Positions 1-10,504 of a stretch of DNA of 64,000 bases are shown here, piece after piece. The stretch is taken from positions 85,526,342-85,590,341 of the forward strand of contig CM043953.1 in NCBI GenBank assembly GCA_014529385.2. Reading direction: 5' to 3'. The position numbers and the translations under genes are program-made. The first letter of the stretch is position 1; the number at the start of each line of letters is the position of its first letter. This DNA is from Adiantum capillus-veneris (lineage: Eukaryota > Streptophyta > Polypodiopsida > Polypodiales > Pteridaceae). A model generated the notes under the pieces. It saw only the letters and a program-made list of their open reading frames with translations. It searched no databases and was not told the DNA's origin.

Positions 1-85
1 CCCACCTTCAAGAAAGTTGCAACAAAGCTGATGCTTGCCTAAGGTATACTATGCCTAATAACAATGTTGGTTCTTACATCCCTAG

Positions 86-1033
86 CTAGTTTGGAGCTTC
101 ACCTAGTGTCATCTCATAAAACATAATTGTTTCATATTCCGGATATGAAAACATGTAAAGGAAGTAACACTTACAAGCGGCGGCACTCGTCGGCGCACTG
201 TATCGACGACGGGAGTCGGTGGTGTCGTGAAAGAAGGTACCCTTGTCGAAGGCAAGCACATAAGCACGATCGAGGAGGACGTGAAGCTTGGTCCCGAGAG
301 TGTCGATGATCCAAAACTTGCGTTCGCTGTCAACATGGAGAACAAAATAATGGTTTCGGGCATGCATGATGTACACCTTGTTAGGGAAGCTTCTGATACA
401 TTTATCAAACACTTTTCCAATGGGTCCGGCTAATAGATGATCTCCTACATCCCAATTAGTTGATCCAAGATTCTCCCTAGAGGGTGATCCAACATGGCCG
501 CAAAACTCACGGCTAATGTGAAGCCGCCCCTTGAACTCAGTCTTTAGAACCTCATCCAGTTCTCGATATTCTGATTTTGTCTAAGAGCAGAAACCATGAA
601 AACCCTAGTTAGAGCCTGCTCATGAGGCCAGCCGGCCGGCCGTAAACAGGCAGCTTACCTTAAAGTCTTCTTGGATTTGCATGACGGCCGGAAAGAGGGC
701 GTCCAGGTTGTGGGACGACGGGGCGCTGAAGCCAGGGTGCAGAAGAATCCATTCGGCAACCATGCAGGCCAGCAGCGCGCAGGAGTTTCCGCAGCCTTCT
801 TCGTACACCTGTGAACTTTGGTGCACGTTGCCCACCATCGCCGACACGGTCATCCTGTACTGCCCATTTGCCACCCGCGTGGGCCGCCATCGAAATGGCT
901 CGTCTATCCACCTCCGCACCGACCTCCGCAGGTCCTGGGCGTTCCGTATTAGCGGCGACGGCCCCTTAAACCGCCGCGGCGTTTCCCCCTTCCATTCCCC
1001 CTTGCTCTCCCTTCTCCTCTTCGTCCCGCTCAT
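86..1033 (-). CDS. Plant protein resembling the C-terminal domain of NT-C2 (EEIG1/EHBP1-type) proteins; two exons seen, probably partial
   Basis: Exon 1 runs from an ATG at 1033 to 659 (125 codons) and ends AAG before a GTAAGC donor (658-653). Exon 2 starts at 580 after a CTCTTAG acceptor, and the frame stays open across the join. Exon 1 carries GNSCALLACMVAEW; exon 2 carries NHYFVLHVDSE, FWIIDTLG and DRAYVLAFDKG. From memory, this series matches the C-terminal part of plant proteins that begin with an NT-C2 domain (an A/C-rich helix followed by a W/H-FVL...IIDTLG...AYIL block). No C2 domain is encoded here. Exon 2 either ends at a stop at 86-88 or, more likely, at a perfect GTAAGT donor (174-169), with further exons beyond the left edge. 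A GA tract lies just upstream of the ATG, as often seen in plant 5' leaders. The function is unknown to me. The exon pair is well supported; the family name is recalled, not searched. Confidence 0.6.
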
Positions 1034-1036
1034 CTC

Positions 1037-1075
<39 letters not shown>

Positions 1076-1304
1076 GTGGCGGGATGTGTCGTTCTCTTTC
1101 TAGCCATTCACTTTGACAATGGCAATGCTGTTTCGCACGATCGGGGTTCGGACCCCGCCTTTTGCTCTTTGCAGGACTTGGATCCCTAGCTATGTGATAG
1201 CGGCTTTGGAAGTTGCCTCCCACTTTGCCACATACCGCAAAGTATGTGTCGCATAGTAGGTCTGCCAATGTTGAAAAACTATGAATTAGCTAGAATCACA
1301 TGAG

Positions 1305-1348
<44 letters not shown>

Positions 1349-1546
1349 GCAGGCTACGTGAGTCTAAGTTCTTCTCCCTCTCTTTCACTACATGGCGCGT
1401 GTGTGTCTTTTCCTTCTGTGAGTTGTAGGGCCTATGAGTCTATGTTCTTCTCCCTCTCTTTCACTACATGGTATGTCTGTGTCTTTTCCTTCTGTGAGTT
1501 GTAGGCCATGTGAGTCTATGTTCCTCTCCCTCTCTTTCACTGCATG

Positions 1547-1595
<49 letters not shown>

Positions 1596-1836
1596 CACGA
1601 GAGAGACAAGAAGAAGAAGAAGAAGAGTATTTTAACGTCGTAGGAAACTGTCCCAAGAGACCTTAAAGATCTATCTCACGAGGAGAGAGATAGAGAGAGA
1701 GAGAGATACCGTGTTTGCGTGTAGCACTCATGTGACTTTGCCAACCCATCCGTCTCCCACAGTTTGGAAAAAGCTATAGCTAGGGCACAATTAAGAGGGG
1801 TTACCAGACATGGGGTAATGGGATCAAGAGCCCATA
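1034..1836. other. Spacer without a convincing gene, rich in microsatellites
   Basis: No frame here has non-repetitive coding character. It contains CT tracts (about 1038-1074 and 1303-1344), a GT tract (1548-1584) running into GA and then AAG repeats (to about 1626), a GA tract (1684-1707) and the 76-bp tandem repeat listed separately. It ends at the CCATA target duplication of element A. Confidence 0.7.
1361..1548. repeat. 76-bp tandem repeat, about 2.5 copies
   Basis: Units start with AGTCTA-GTT at 1361, 1437 and 1513, exactly 76 bp apart. Each contains CTCCCTCTCTTTCACT and CTTTTCCTTCTGTGAGTTG with few substitutions. The third copy is cut by the GT microsatellite. Confidence 0.85.
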
Positions 1837-2150
1837 TGTACGCGTATGTCGCACATGTTAATGCAAGGAACTTGCCGATACACCGTGTGCGAGCCCCAAA
1901 TTGCTCCAAGCACACAACAAGCTTAAACTAGCAAGCTCAAAGATAGCGATGGTGTGTCACTCACCACTCTACACTTGTCGTCGTGGAAGATTCTTCGTCA
2001 CGAAGAAGAGGGAGATGTCGCTACGTCGCGCTCAACCACCTCGCTGCCGTCATGCCGCCGTCATGGAGGATTCTTCGTCACGAAGAAGAGGGAGACGTCG
2101 CTACGCCGCGCTCAACCGTCTCGCCGCCGTCATGCCGCCGCAATGCTCTC

Positions 2151-2206
<56 letters not shown>

Positions 2207-2808
2207 ACACACACACACAGAGGGAGATGAAGAACAAGAAGATGGAGATGGAGCAAGAGCACTCTTCGATTGCACAAATAAGAGATTTACTGAATTTTAG
2301 GTTTAGTTGACTCTTATATGAGCTCGCCCCATTCACACTTGGGCGCCCATGCTTAGCCAACTGATCCCTTGAATGTTCTAGTTAGAGTGCGCCTCTCATC
2401 GGCGATCACTCTTACCCTTTTCCTATTGGACCGACAAGCCCGGTACCTGACTCTACCAAGTAAATAATACAACATCCGTCGTAGGTTACAACGTCCTTCG
2501 TAGGTGATAGGGTGTGAGTTAGGTCTTCGAGTGAGCTCAACGGAGCGAGCTTTGAAGCGAGGTTTTTTTTTTATTTTAGGACTGTTGTCCCTACCTCCCC
2601 TTCCTCCTCTCGCCGCCCATGTGCTGCCTCCTCCTCCCTTGCTCCTCCTCCTCAACCTCCTCCTCCAACATCCTCCACCTCCTCTCTCCATCTACTCCTA
2701 TAACTGCCTTCCCTTACTCCATCTTGTGCTCCAACAACCCGCTTCCCTTCCACAAGGTCCTCCACTCCCTTCTTCCTCTCTCTTTTCCTATCACTCTATA
2801 CTCATGCC

Positions 2809-2849
<41 letters not shown>

Positions 2850-2953
2850 CACCTCCCCTCACCCTTTGTGTGTGTGTGTGTGTCCACCCCCTGTCACCCC
2901 TCTCCCCCCCTGTATTCCCCCCCCTCTCTCTCCCTGCCCCCACCTCCCCCCCC

Positions 2954-3023
<70 letters not shown>

Positions 3024-3237
3024 TACACATGGATAGATTACCCCCTTTGTAATTATACACTAGACGCGCCCTCCTTGTCTCTCACACAAACCGAGATCAC
3101 GCAGCTCATTAGACACGACTTGATTCAGTTAGACACTAGGAGGACATAGATATAGCCTATGCATGTGCTTGGCACGAAGATGGATTTCTACAGAGAGCAT
3201 CTCCTTGAGTTTACAGAGGATGGTTTTGTGATCAGAC

Positions 3238-3378
3238 CTGCCTACATGAACACCCATCTATCCCATGGATTATGATGTGTTATTCAAAAGATGCGCACAT
3301 CATCACATCAGTTAGAGATTGCAGCTAGAAGATTTAGAGAGTACCATTAGAGGTTAGGGTCGAGAGAGATCGAGATGT

Positions 3379-3414
<36 letters not shown>

Positions 3415-3564
3415 GCGGGGGGGGCCTGCATGAACACTCATCTATCCCATGGATTACGATGTGTTATTGGACAGATGGGTGCATCATCACATCAATAGAG
3501 ATTGAGGCTGGCAGATTTAGAGGAGTACCAACAGAGGCTAGGGTTGAGAGAGAGTGAGGTGTGG

Positions 3565-3601
<37 letters not shown>
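3238..3601. repeat. Diverged tandem repeat of about 187 bp inside the TIR element
   Basis: Two units start CCTGC...ATGAACAC at 3238 and 3425. Both contain CATCTATCCCATGGATTA, TCATCACATCA, a GAGATTG-GCTAG block and a GAGAGA tail. A frame upstream of and into unit 1 reads like decayed coding sequence (MDFYREHLLEF then TGA), but I cannot assign it. Confidence 0.75.
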
Positions 3602-3603
<2 letters not shown>

Positions 3604-3873
3604 TGGGGGGGGGGGGGGGGGATGCCTTCTAATTTTTTCTTCTTTGAAAGAGGGAAAGAGTGGGGGGGGGGAAGAGGGTGCTTTAGGCAAAAAAGGGAAA
3701 AAAAAGGAAAAAAAAGCCAAGCCGAAGCAATAGCGACATCGCTATTGCTTAGGCTTGGCTTGTTTTTCCCCCTTTTTTTGCTTAAAGCACCCCCTCCCCC
3801 CCAAGTCTTTCCCTCTTTTAAAAGAAAGAATAAGAAGGTATCCCCCCCCCCCCCTCACAATTTCTACCCCCCC

Positions 3874-3906
<33 letters not shown>
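3567..3906. repeat. Long imperfect inverted repeat (hairpin) inside the TIR element
   Basis: The centre is GCAATAGCGA, CA, TCGCTATTGC (3727-3748). Outward, the arms pair GCCAAGCC with GGCTTGGC, then GGTGCTTTAGGC with GCTTAAAGCACC, GAAAGAGGGAAAGA with TCTTTCCCTC, a G run with a C run, and finally GAGAGA with CTCTCT. Arms are about 150 nt with some mismatches and length changes in homopolymers. Confidence 0.8.
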
Positions 3907-3923
<17 letters not shown>

Positions 3924-4256
3924 AGGTGCGCACATGCACCCTAAGCGATGGTATTTTCGATAGGAAAGCGCAACAGCCCCACCACACCACTGTGTACACT
4001 CACTGTTTTCTCCACCACCTGCCATCGTGTGAATCGAAATGTTAGAAGGTAGTGCAACAACATTCACCTGCGTTCTTCGCCGTTGGAGTGACGGGAGGAA
4101 CTTTCAATGGTAGACAGGCTCTACGTCTTTTGAAAAGAAATAATTTGTCATGTTGACCTGCTCGCCCCCGACTGTATACGTTGCATGTGTGCAACCTAGC
4201 GTGGGTGAGGCGTTCGCTCACCCCTCGTCGGATTTTGGCCGTCGATAATGCATGTG

Positions 4257-4257
<1 letters not shown>

Positions 4258-4312
<55 letters not shown>
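4258..4312. repeat. CT microsatellite
   Basis: An uninterrupted CT dinucleotide tract of about 54 bp inside the TIR element. Confidence 0.95.
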
Positions 4313-4315
<3 letters not shown>

Positions 4316-4319
4316 CTCG

Positions 4320-4602
4320 ACGACGAGAGTTGAATTCAAGACTTGTTATTCAAGAGGGAAATGGCATAACCAATCTACCACACTTGGCCGATAGAAAGGT
4401 TATACCATTTTCCTTTTTTTATTAACACACACCCGAGAAGAAAAGGATTTTAACACCGTAGGAAACTATCCCAATATACCTCAAAGATACGAGAGTTAAA
4501 CTAAGACCTGTTATTCAAGAGGGAAATGGGATAACCAATCTACGACACTTGGGTGATAGAAAGGTTATACCATTTTCCTCTTTCTATTAGCACGCGCGCA
4601 CA
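4320..4602. repeat. Direct duplication of about 168-bp period
   Basis: TTATTCAAGAGGGAAATGG, then ATAACCAATCTAC, ACACTTGG and GATAGAAAGGTTATACC, occur at 4345 onward and again at 4513 onward. The linker near 4448-4490 resembles 1630-1675 outside the element (TTTTAAC-CGTAGGAAACT). Confidence 0.8.
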
Positions 4603-4622
4603 CACACGCACACACACACACA

Positions 4623-4700
<78 letters not shown>

Positions 4701-4763
4701 GGGGAGGGTATGGGGAGATAAATATGAGGGATGGAGAGAGAGAAGCGAGAGGGGAGGGGCGGA

Positions 4764-4810
<47 letters not shown>

Positions 4811-4881
4811 GATGGGTTAGAGGGATAATGAGAGAGAGAGAGAGAGGGTCAGGGGGGAGAGAGAGAGAAGGGAAGGGCCAA

Positions 4882-4963
<82 letters not shown>

Positions 4964-5071
4964 GGGAAGGAGAGGGGATGATAGAGAGAGAATGGGTGAG
5001 GGGAGAAAGAGAGAGAGAGAGAGGGGGGGGGGGGAGAGGGTAGGGGCTAACACACACACACATACACACAC
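4596..5071. repeat. Compound microsatellite block
   Basis: CA repeats pass into a long GA tract (4627-4690), a G run, further GA tracts, a GT tract (about 4883-4928), more GA, a G run (about 5023-5034) and CA. Long open frames here are only low-complexity dipeptide strings. Confidence 0.95.
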
Positions 5072-5348
5072 AGAAGGAGGAAGAGTTTCTTTGCTACTCC
5101 ACTAGAGGGAGGGGCAGCAATGGGCTATGGTTGTAGGATTAGGGGCGGCACATATGGTGGTAGTAAGTTAGCACCACTAACCACCAGTGGTGGGCTAAGT
5201 TGGTGGTGGCAATGGGTGCTAAGGGGCAGCAATGGGAGGTAGTGGTAGTGGGATGAAAAAAAAAAAAGAAGATCGCTCCAAAGCTCGCTCCGTTCAACTC
5301 GCTCCATAACCATCCCCATATGGTGTCCGTGAGCCGTGAGGGTTAACA

Positions 5349-6960
5349 TGTCCCCCTTCTTGATGTACATTCCGTCCTCGGAAGCTATTGAGCTGAAGCG
5401 CGTTTGTCGATGTGAAAGAGCTTTTGAGATGAATGTCCTTAGCCTCCTTCAGTCACTGCAAAATCAAACAACATTGGCACAGTAATTGCATTCTCATAAG
5501 TACTTAAAAAGCATATGCAGTTGTAGACAGACAATTTGATTGGTAACAGAATTTTAAACCTTTTGTCAGCAACAAACATTAAATTGCAATATATCAAACG
5601 CATAAACAACTGTAAAGGTAAAAAATTAAACAAGTCTGGGGTCGCTAATTTAATGATCGAAAGGCACTAAAGATCGACTATTAATACCATGGATAAGCTT
5701 CTTAATTTTCTCTAGTCAATTAAGTTGTTTAATCGCGAGAGCCAAGTATTTCATGTCCGAGGGGCTGACTAGAGGCTATACCTAGAAGACCTTGTAGTTA
5801 AGCTACGATAAAAGGAATTTCTCATGAAATCATCGCCTGACTGATTACCTTTTCTTTGACCCCGCAAAGTCTTTTCACAGTGATTCAATTTTGATGTGTG
5901 TGCTTAGTTTGTATACCTTGGGTTTTTCGCTTTTCAAGGAAAAGCGCCCACACAAGGAACCTCTAGGGCTCTAGTACCATAGGTGATACATGTGAGTGTA
6001 GTACCAAATCAAGATGAGGTTTCTCTTCCAGCTTAAGATTTTACATTGTGGCACTTTGAATTTTTGTTTGTTTGTTTTCAACATTTTAATTTTGTAACTT
6101 TGGGGGGTCATATAACATTGTTACCCTCCCCAGGCTCATCACACTAGTAAACTCCCTTTATAAACTTAAGCTAAAGGTCAATAGGGACTGAGCCCACTAG
6201 AAAGCCCTAGTACATTTCACACAATGCTGTCTAAATCGCATTAAGAACCTAAGTAACCATTAATTATTAGGAAGGCATTCCCCATGGTATTAAGAGAAGA
6301 TCTCTAACACCTAGCTTGGTCAAACTAGCTTAGTCAGACTGCTTGATTTTTAAACCCAAACAAGTGATTATGACAAAAAATCACATTGAATTTAATGTTT
6401 GACACTAAGAAAATGCACTAAATATTATGCTACCAATCACAATTAAAGTAGACAAACATGGATGCAAAAAGATAAGGGGCAATGTTAATGGACAAAAAAC
6501 ACCTATTTGTGTTGATGGTCGCGCTTGATTTGAAGTGTGAACGAGAGAAAGATTCCATGAAGGTCCAAATCCTCACAACAGTAACACATTCCTATACACA
6601 CTAGGAAACACAAAGAATACCTCTAGGAGGCACATCAGTGGGAAAAAAGAACTTTGATAATCACTAAACTCTAAAACAGAAACACTCCGATTGTACTAAT
6701 GCTACCTACACTCCATCACTCGAGTAATGAGGATCAAAGGTGTTTGATGACATAGGTTTCTGTTTCAGTGTACCGGATGTGAATGTGTAGGTCTGGTCAA
6801 TGTTTTGACTTTTAATGTGCATACTTGTTTGGTAATTGCTCTTGCTCTTTACTTTTTTTTTTTGTGAGTATAAGGCTATATATATACATTCCCTAAGATT
6901 GGAGATTGAGAGGTCACGGAGGAAGGTTGAGAGGGAAGCAAGTGAATGATGGATGTCAGC
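5349..6960 (-). other. 3' noncoding region of element A between internal and terminal polypurine tracts
   Basis: About 1.6 kb with no credible coding frame. It starts at the purine tract next to the 3' LTR (minus strand AAGAAGGGGGA, 5349-5360) and reaches back to the second purine tract at 6961-6977. I see no pol remnant on either strand. Confidence 0.6.
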
Positions 6961-6977
6961 AAACACTCCCCCCTTCC
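6961..6977 (-). other. Internal polypurine tract of element A
   Basis: On the minus strand it reads AAGGAAGGGGGGAGT, about 150 bp after the end of the gag-protease frame. The same string stands directly before the 3' LTR of element B (54686-54700), and a close one follows B's second protease ORF (51359-51372). Confidence 0.6.
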
Positions 6978-7124
6978 TTGGGTAGATCATAATGTTTGAA
7001 ATGTGCTTGTCGCCCTTTGAAACCAATTGTTCCAGTTGGTAATAGATGAGGATTTTTGCAAGTAGTTTTCTATTACCTTAGGTGCCTCGTCGAGTTGCAA
7101 GGGTGGTAAGGTACTCTCGCAAGA

Positions 7125-9499
7125 TCAAACTTGAAGTGTTTCATCAGGTGATTCTTGAACACTAGGAGGTGTGGATTCCTTTGTAGCTTTATGGAGGTCC
7201 ACTATTGTAGGTGGAGGTTGTGGAGAATCTTTTACCTCTATGGATGCATTACACGAGGAGCTAGAAGTTTCATGGGATTCCCCCTTTCCTGAGCTAGGTG
7301 GAACAAATTGTTCTTTCTTCGGTACCCAAACTTGCTCTGGAGCGGGTGTGTAGCATTCAATGATTTTTTTCTTTCCGCGATCGTCAATTCATTTTGAAGC
7401 TACAGGATTGCGCTCACATGGGCCAAGTGACAGGTAAGAGTACAATTTACGTTTTGGCACCCAAATTTGATCATTTCCTTGATAGTAGCCTTGGGCTTCC
7501 AATAGTCGTTTAGGAATCCAACGCCATGTTTTCTTTCTTTTCTTGGAGCGAGTGGTACGTTTCTTACAAGGCTTCTGTTTTTTAGCATCAACCATGGTCG
7601 CTAAAGAAGCTTTAGGGACCCACTTGTATGTTTTCTCTGTTATATTAGGATGAATTTTGCCAGAATCTATATGCATTACTTGTAGCATATTTAAGGGTAC
7701 ATGCATTTCATCCCCCTCAGGTGTTACCCAGGTCATCCCCCTATTTCTCCAAGTGTTTATGGTTGCTGCTAGGTGGACCCAATCCACATTGTCCAACTCA
7801 GTCATCCCAGGTAGTATATTCATATAAGGAGAATCTTCCCCAACATCAGTGTCCGCTTTACACGTGTAACAATACTGCAACGGGGCCGAGTGAACTGTGG
7901 TGTTAGATCTATGATCAATTATAAACCTGTTTCCTAGAGGATTTGCTCGACCAGTTACAAGATCCACTCGAAATGACAAAATCTTGGAACTGCAAGTAAA
8001 CATGGTTTTTAGACCAGTCCTGCACCATTTTTGCTTCCCTCATGAAAGGACATCCTAAGATCATCTCCGATGCCATAGCATGCTTGGATAAATCCATAAC
8101 AATGAAGGTAATCCTTATTTTATGTCCAAAGACCTTGATCTTGAGATCTTCTAGCATCCCAATAGGTTTAACAATAGACCCATTGGCCATCTTCACTACT
8201 ATGGTTGTGGTCACAAGGTGAGGTCTTCCCATAGTTTCCCAGCAATTTTTAGTCACAATGCTAACCCCAGTGCCACCATCAAGGATTCCCTTCACAGTTA
8301 ATCCCTTAGTAGTGATTGGTATGGTCGCATTGGATTTATCACCCTCAAAGTATTTTCCCAACTTGTTAATAGGTATTTCTATAACAAGGTTCTCATCTAC
8401 GTTGGGTTGTGGATCTAAGTGTTCCTCCTCTATTGGCATCTCCCCAGCTCCATCCATCTGTGAAAATTGTGGTAGCCCAAACTTTAGTTCTCCATTTAGG
8501 AAGGCTCGAAGAGCTGAGAGTAGCTCAGGGTCTTTATATAGTTTGGACATGTAGGCGGTTCTAACTTTTGAAGACATGAAATCCATCAATTTGGCAATGT
8601 TTAACGGCACCTTTTGTCCTTGAGTCCCTTGAAGTGGGGAAGATGGGATCTCCATTTCTTCTATAGGATCAAGTGGTCCCTCTGTAAACATTATTTCCAT
8701 CAAGAAGTGAGTACGCCCACTTTCCCATGACTTTAAGTCACTTTGTTCTTGGATGACACTAGGTATGGTTGAGGGTCTATGGACTTGGTGAGGTTGTTGT
8801 TGCGTAGGGAACACGGTGTCTATAATCTAGATCTGCCTAGGTGCTGGTTCTAGATCCCTTTGGGTATCTTCTACCAAACTCCTTAATTGCTTGACTTGCT
8901 CAATCTCCTCTGTAGGGTTTGGATAAGTTCCTATCTTCTTCTTGGATCCTGGCCATTGTGGCTCATGAAGATCTTCCTTGTTTGTTTCTATATTAGTGGA
9001 CGTTTTGGTTTCCATGGTTTCACCTGAATCAGAATCTTCTTCAGTGTCATTCATATATACGGGGTCGTCACCAGTCCCTATGTTGGTCTTTGAACTGGGG
9101 TCTGACTTCGCTACTTTTTGCGATCTCTTTCTTCGTGTTTTCTTCTTTTTCTGAGATTGTGCAATTGATGCCGTGTCTCTTTCCTCAAGAATATAATTTT
9201 GTTTTTGGAGCATCGATCGTGTGAGTACGTTTACTGGTACCACATGTGTTCTTTGTGATGTCTCCTCGGTAACTTCAATCAAGTTTAATGGCGTTTGATT
9301 CAATTCATTTGGATTATTTGGACATTGGGCAATCAAATGATCTATGCCACATCGATTACACATGATTATCGGCATTGTGGACATGCTCGCTTGATTGGTT
9401 TGCATTAGTGTGGCGTTCTTTTGTAGCCTAATAGGACACTCGGCTACACGATGCGGACCTCCACACTCATAGCATTGAAGAGGTGGTCTCTTAGCAGTG
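7125..9499 (-). pseudogene. Element A: Gag zinc knuckles, retropepsin and W-x-P-K tail
   Basis: Read from 9499 down, the frame carries two zinc-knuckle-like motifs (CYECGGPHRVAEC, CNRCGIDHLIAQC), an acidic linker, then a retropepsin domain (about 8420-8000) with active-site string ILDGGTGVSIV, MLEDLKIKVFG and MILGCPFM. The last part (about 7670-7250) repeats TYKWVPK, TWRWIPK, QIWVPKRK and QVWVPKKE about every 20 to 45 residues. The frame is broken by TAG at 8827, a frameshift near 8000 and TGA at 7389, and ends at 7125. D-G-G in place of D-S/T-G at the active site is common in plant gypsy proteases, so that alone is not a defect. The upstream end is cut by Copia-1 but continues in frame at 15089. 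Confidence 0.8.
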
Positions 9500-9504
9500 T
9501 AATT

Positions 9505-9647
9505 TGTTGGAGCTATATATGGCTCACTCTACTGAACTTGGTCTCACCTATATATTTGTATCTTGTCCTCAATATGAATCAGTCTTTGGGAGCGTATATG
9601 GTGTGTCTCTTGTCTCGTCTCTCTCTCTTTCTCTCTACATCTCAACA
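9505..9647 (+). repeat. 5' LTR of Copia-1
   Basis: 143 bp, TGTTGGAG...CTCAACA, followed directly by the primer site. Very short for a copia LTR. Confidence 0.95.
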
Positions 9648-9659
9648 TGGTATCAGAGC
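9648..9659 (+). other. Primer binding site of Copia-1
   Basis: TGGTATCAGAGC, the standard initiator tRNA-Met complement used by Ty1/copia elements. Confidence 0.95.
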
Positions 9660-9689
9660 GGTAACGATCACGCACCGATTAAATTCATG

Positions 9690-9895
9690 GTGACAACAGT
9701 ATGTGTATGCGATTCGCATGTAAGATTCAAAATTGTTACAAATTTTATTTTTGAGCGTTGATTCTTGTTAACTGTGGTTGTTTTGTGTTGTTTTGTGACA
9801 ACCGTATGTATATGCGATTCGCATGTAAGATTCAAAATTGTTACAAATTTTATTTTTGAGCATTGATTCTTGTTAACTGTGGTTGTTTTGTGTTA
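9690..9895 (+). repeat. 105-bp tandem duplication in the Copia-1 leader
   Basis: GTGACAAC-GTATGT-TATGCG starts at 9690 and 9795. Copia-2 has a single copy (25466 onward), which accounts for most of the length difference between the two elements. Confidence 0.92.
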
Positions 9896-10504
9896 AGAAG
9901 AATATGATTAGTATTTTATGTGGCGTTTATTTATAATCAATCTAATCGTTGATTACGTTTTCTTGTTAATGACACCCTGAACTTCATCTCAATTTTTCTT
10001 GCTGTTCTGCTCAAAATTTGGAGAAACGAGAAAAGCGCAATGCCATTTTTCATTCAAAACTTGTTCGTCTCCTCGAGCTCTTCGATTTGAGTTCTAGGTT
10101 TGCGTCAATCGGAGTTCGCAGCAGAAAGTTATGCTGTTTTTACTGCAATAGAGCTTGACGCAGCTTTCTTCGTCCTACTTCTTCGTGAAGCGTCCGCGAT
10201 CGTTTTTCTTATTTTGGCGTTAACTTTTTCGAGAAGATTTAGCTTTTTGCTATTCGTATTGTGGCCGTCAATCTTGCGTCTCACGCCACTCTATTTTGAG
10301 GACTCGTTTATTATTAACGTCTCCTTTACCCTGTCTTTTTTGGGTGACTTCTCTCACATCTTTGGACGTTCCTTGAGCATCCTTCTTACGTTTATCGTTG
10401 ACAGAACGCAGTACTCATATCTCTCTCATTCTCAATTGCGGCCTTCACCATATATGGTGTGCAGATTCTGCGATCTTATCTTATACGTCTTCTCGCAACA
10501 AGAT

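Larger units (their letters stand above)
2516..5317. mobile_element. Non-autonomous terminal-inverted-repeat element, Mutator-like by its target duplication, filled with microsatellites
   Basis: The ends carry inverted repeats of roughly 45 bp. AACGGAGCGAGCTTTG is identical in both, within GAGTGAGCTC...AAGCGAGG on the left (about 2528-2565) and its reverse complement on the right (about 5262-5305). Flanks are ATAGGGTGT (2507-2515) and ATATGGTGT (5318-5326), a 9-bp direct repeat with one mismatch. The uninterrupted LTR at 33781-33800 gives the empty site. Long TIRs with a 9-bp duplication fit Mutator-like elements. No transposase is visible. The inside is CT, GA, GT, G and C runs, a diverged tandem repeat (3238-3601), a long hairpin (3567-3906) and a duplicated segment (4320-4602). 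Confidence 0.7.
1837..5348 (-). repeat. 3' LTR of element A, interrupted by a TIR element
   Basis: 1837-2515 and 5327-5348 align with the intact 5' LTR at 33240-33814. Apart from the insertion, this copy differs by an extra 80-bp tandem unit (repeat of ATTCTTCGTCACGAAGAAG at 1990 and 2070), a longer CT/CA tract (2148-2220), a short duplication near 2480-2500 and many substitutions. It ends GTTAACA at 5348. Confidence 0.85.

Noticed and set aside
1138-1165. tRNA T-arm-like string CGGGGTTCGGACCCCG
   Set aside because: The loop lacks the conserved A, and no anticodon or acceptor stems are found around it.
2504-3149. Long plus-strand frames rich in Leu/Ser/Pro/His
   Set aside because: They are CT, CA and C runs read in three frames; no non-repetitive protein sequence.
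4587-5069. 160-codon minus frame with Ser-Leu and Thr-His repeats
   Set aside because: Pure microsatellite translation.
7171-7353. 60-codon plus frame
   Set aside because: Antisense to the continued W-x-P-K frame of element A.
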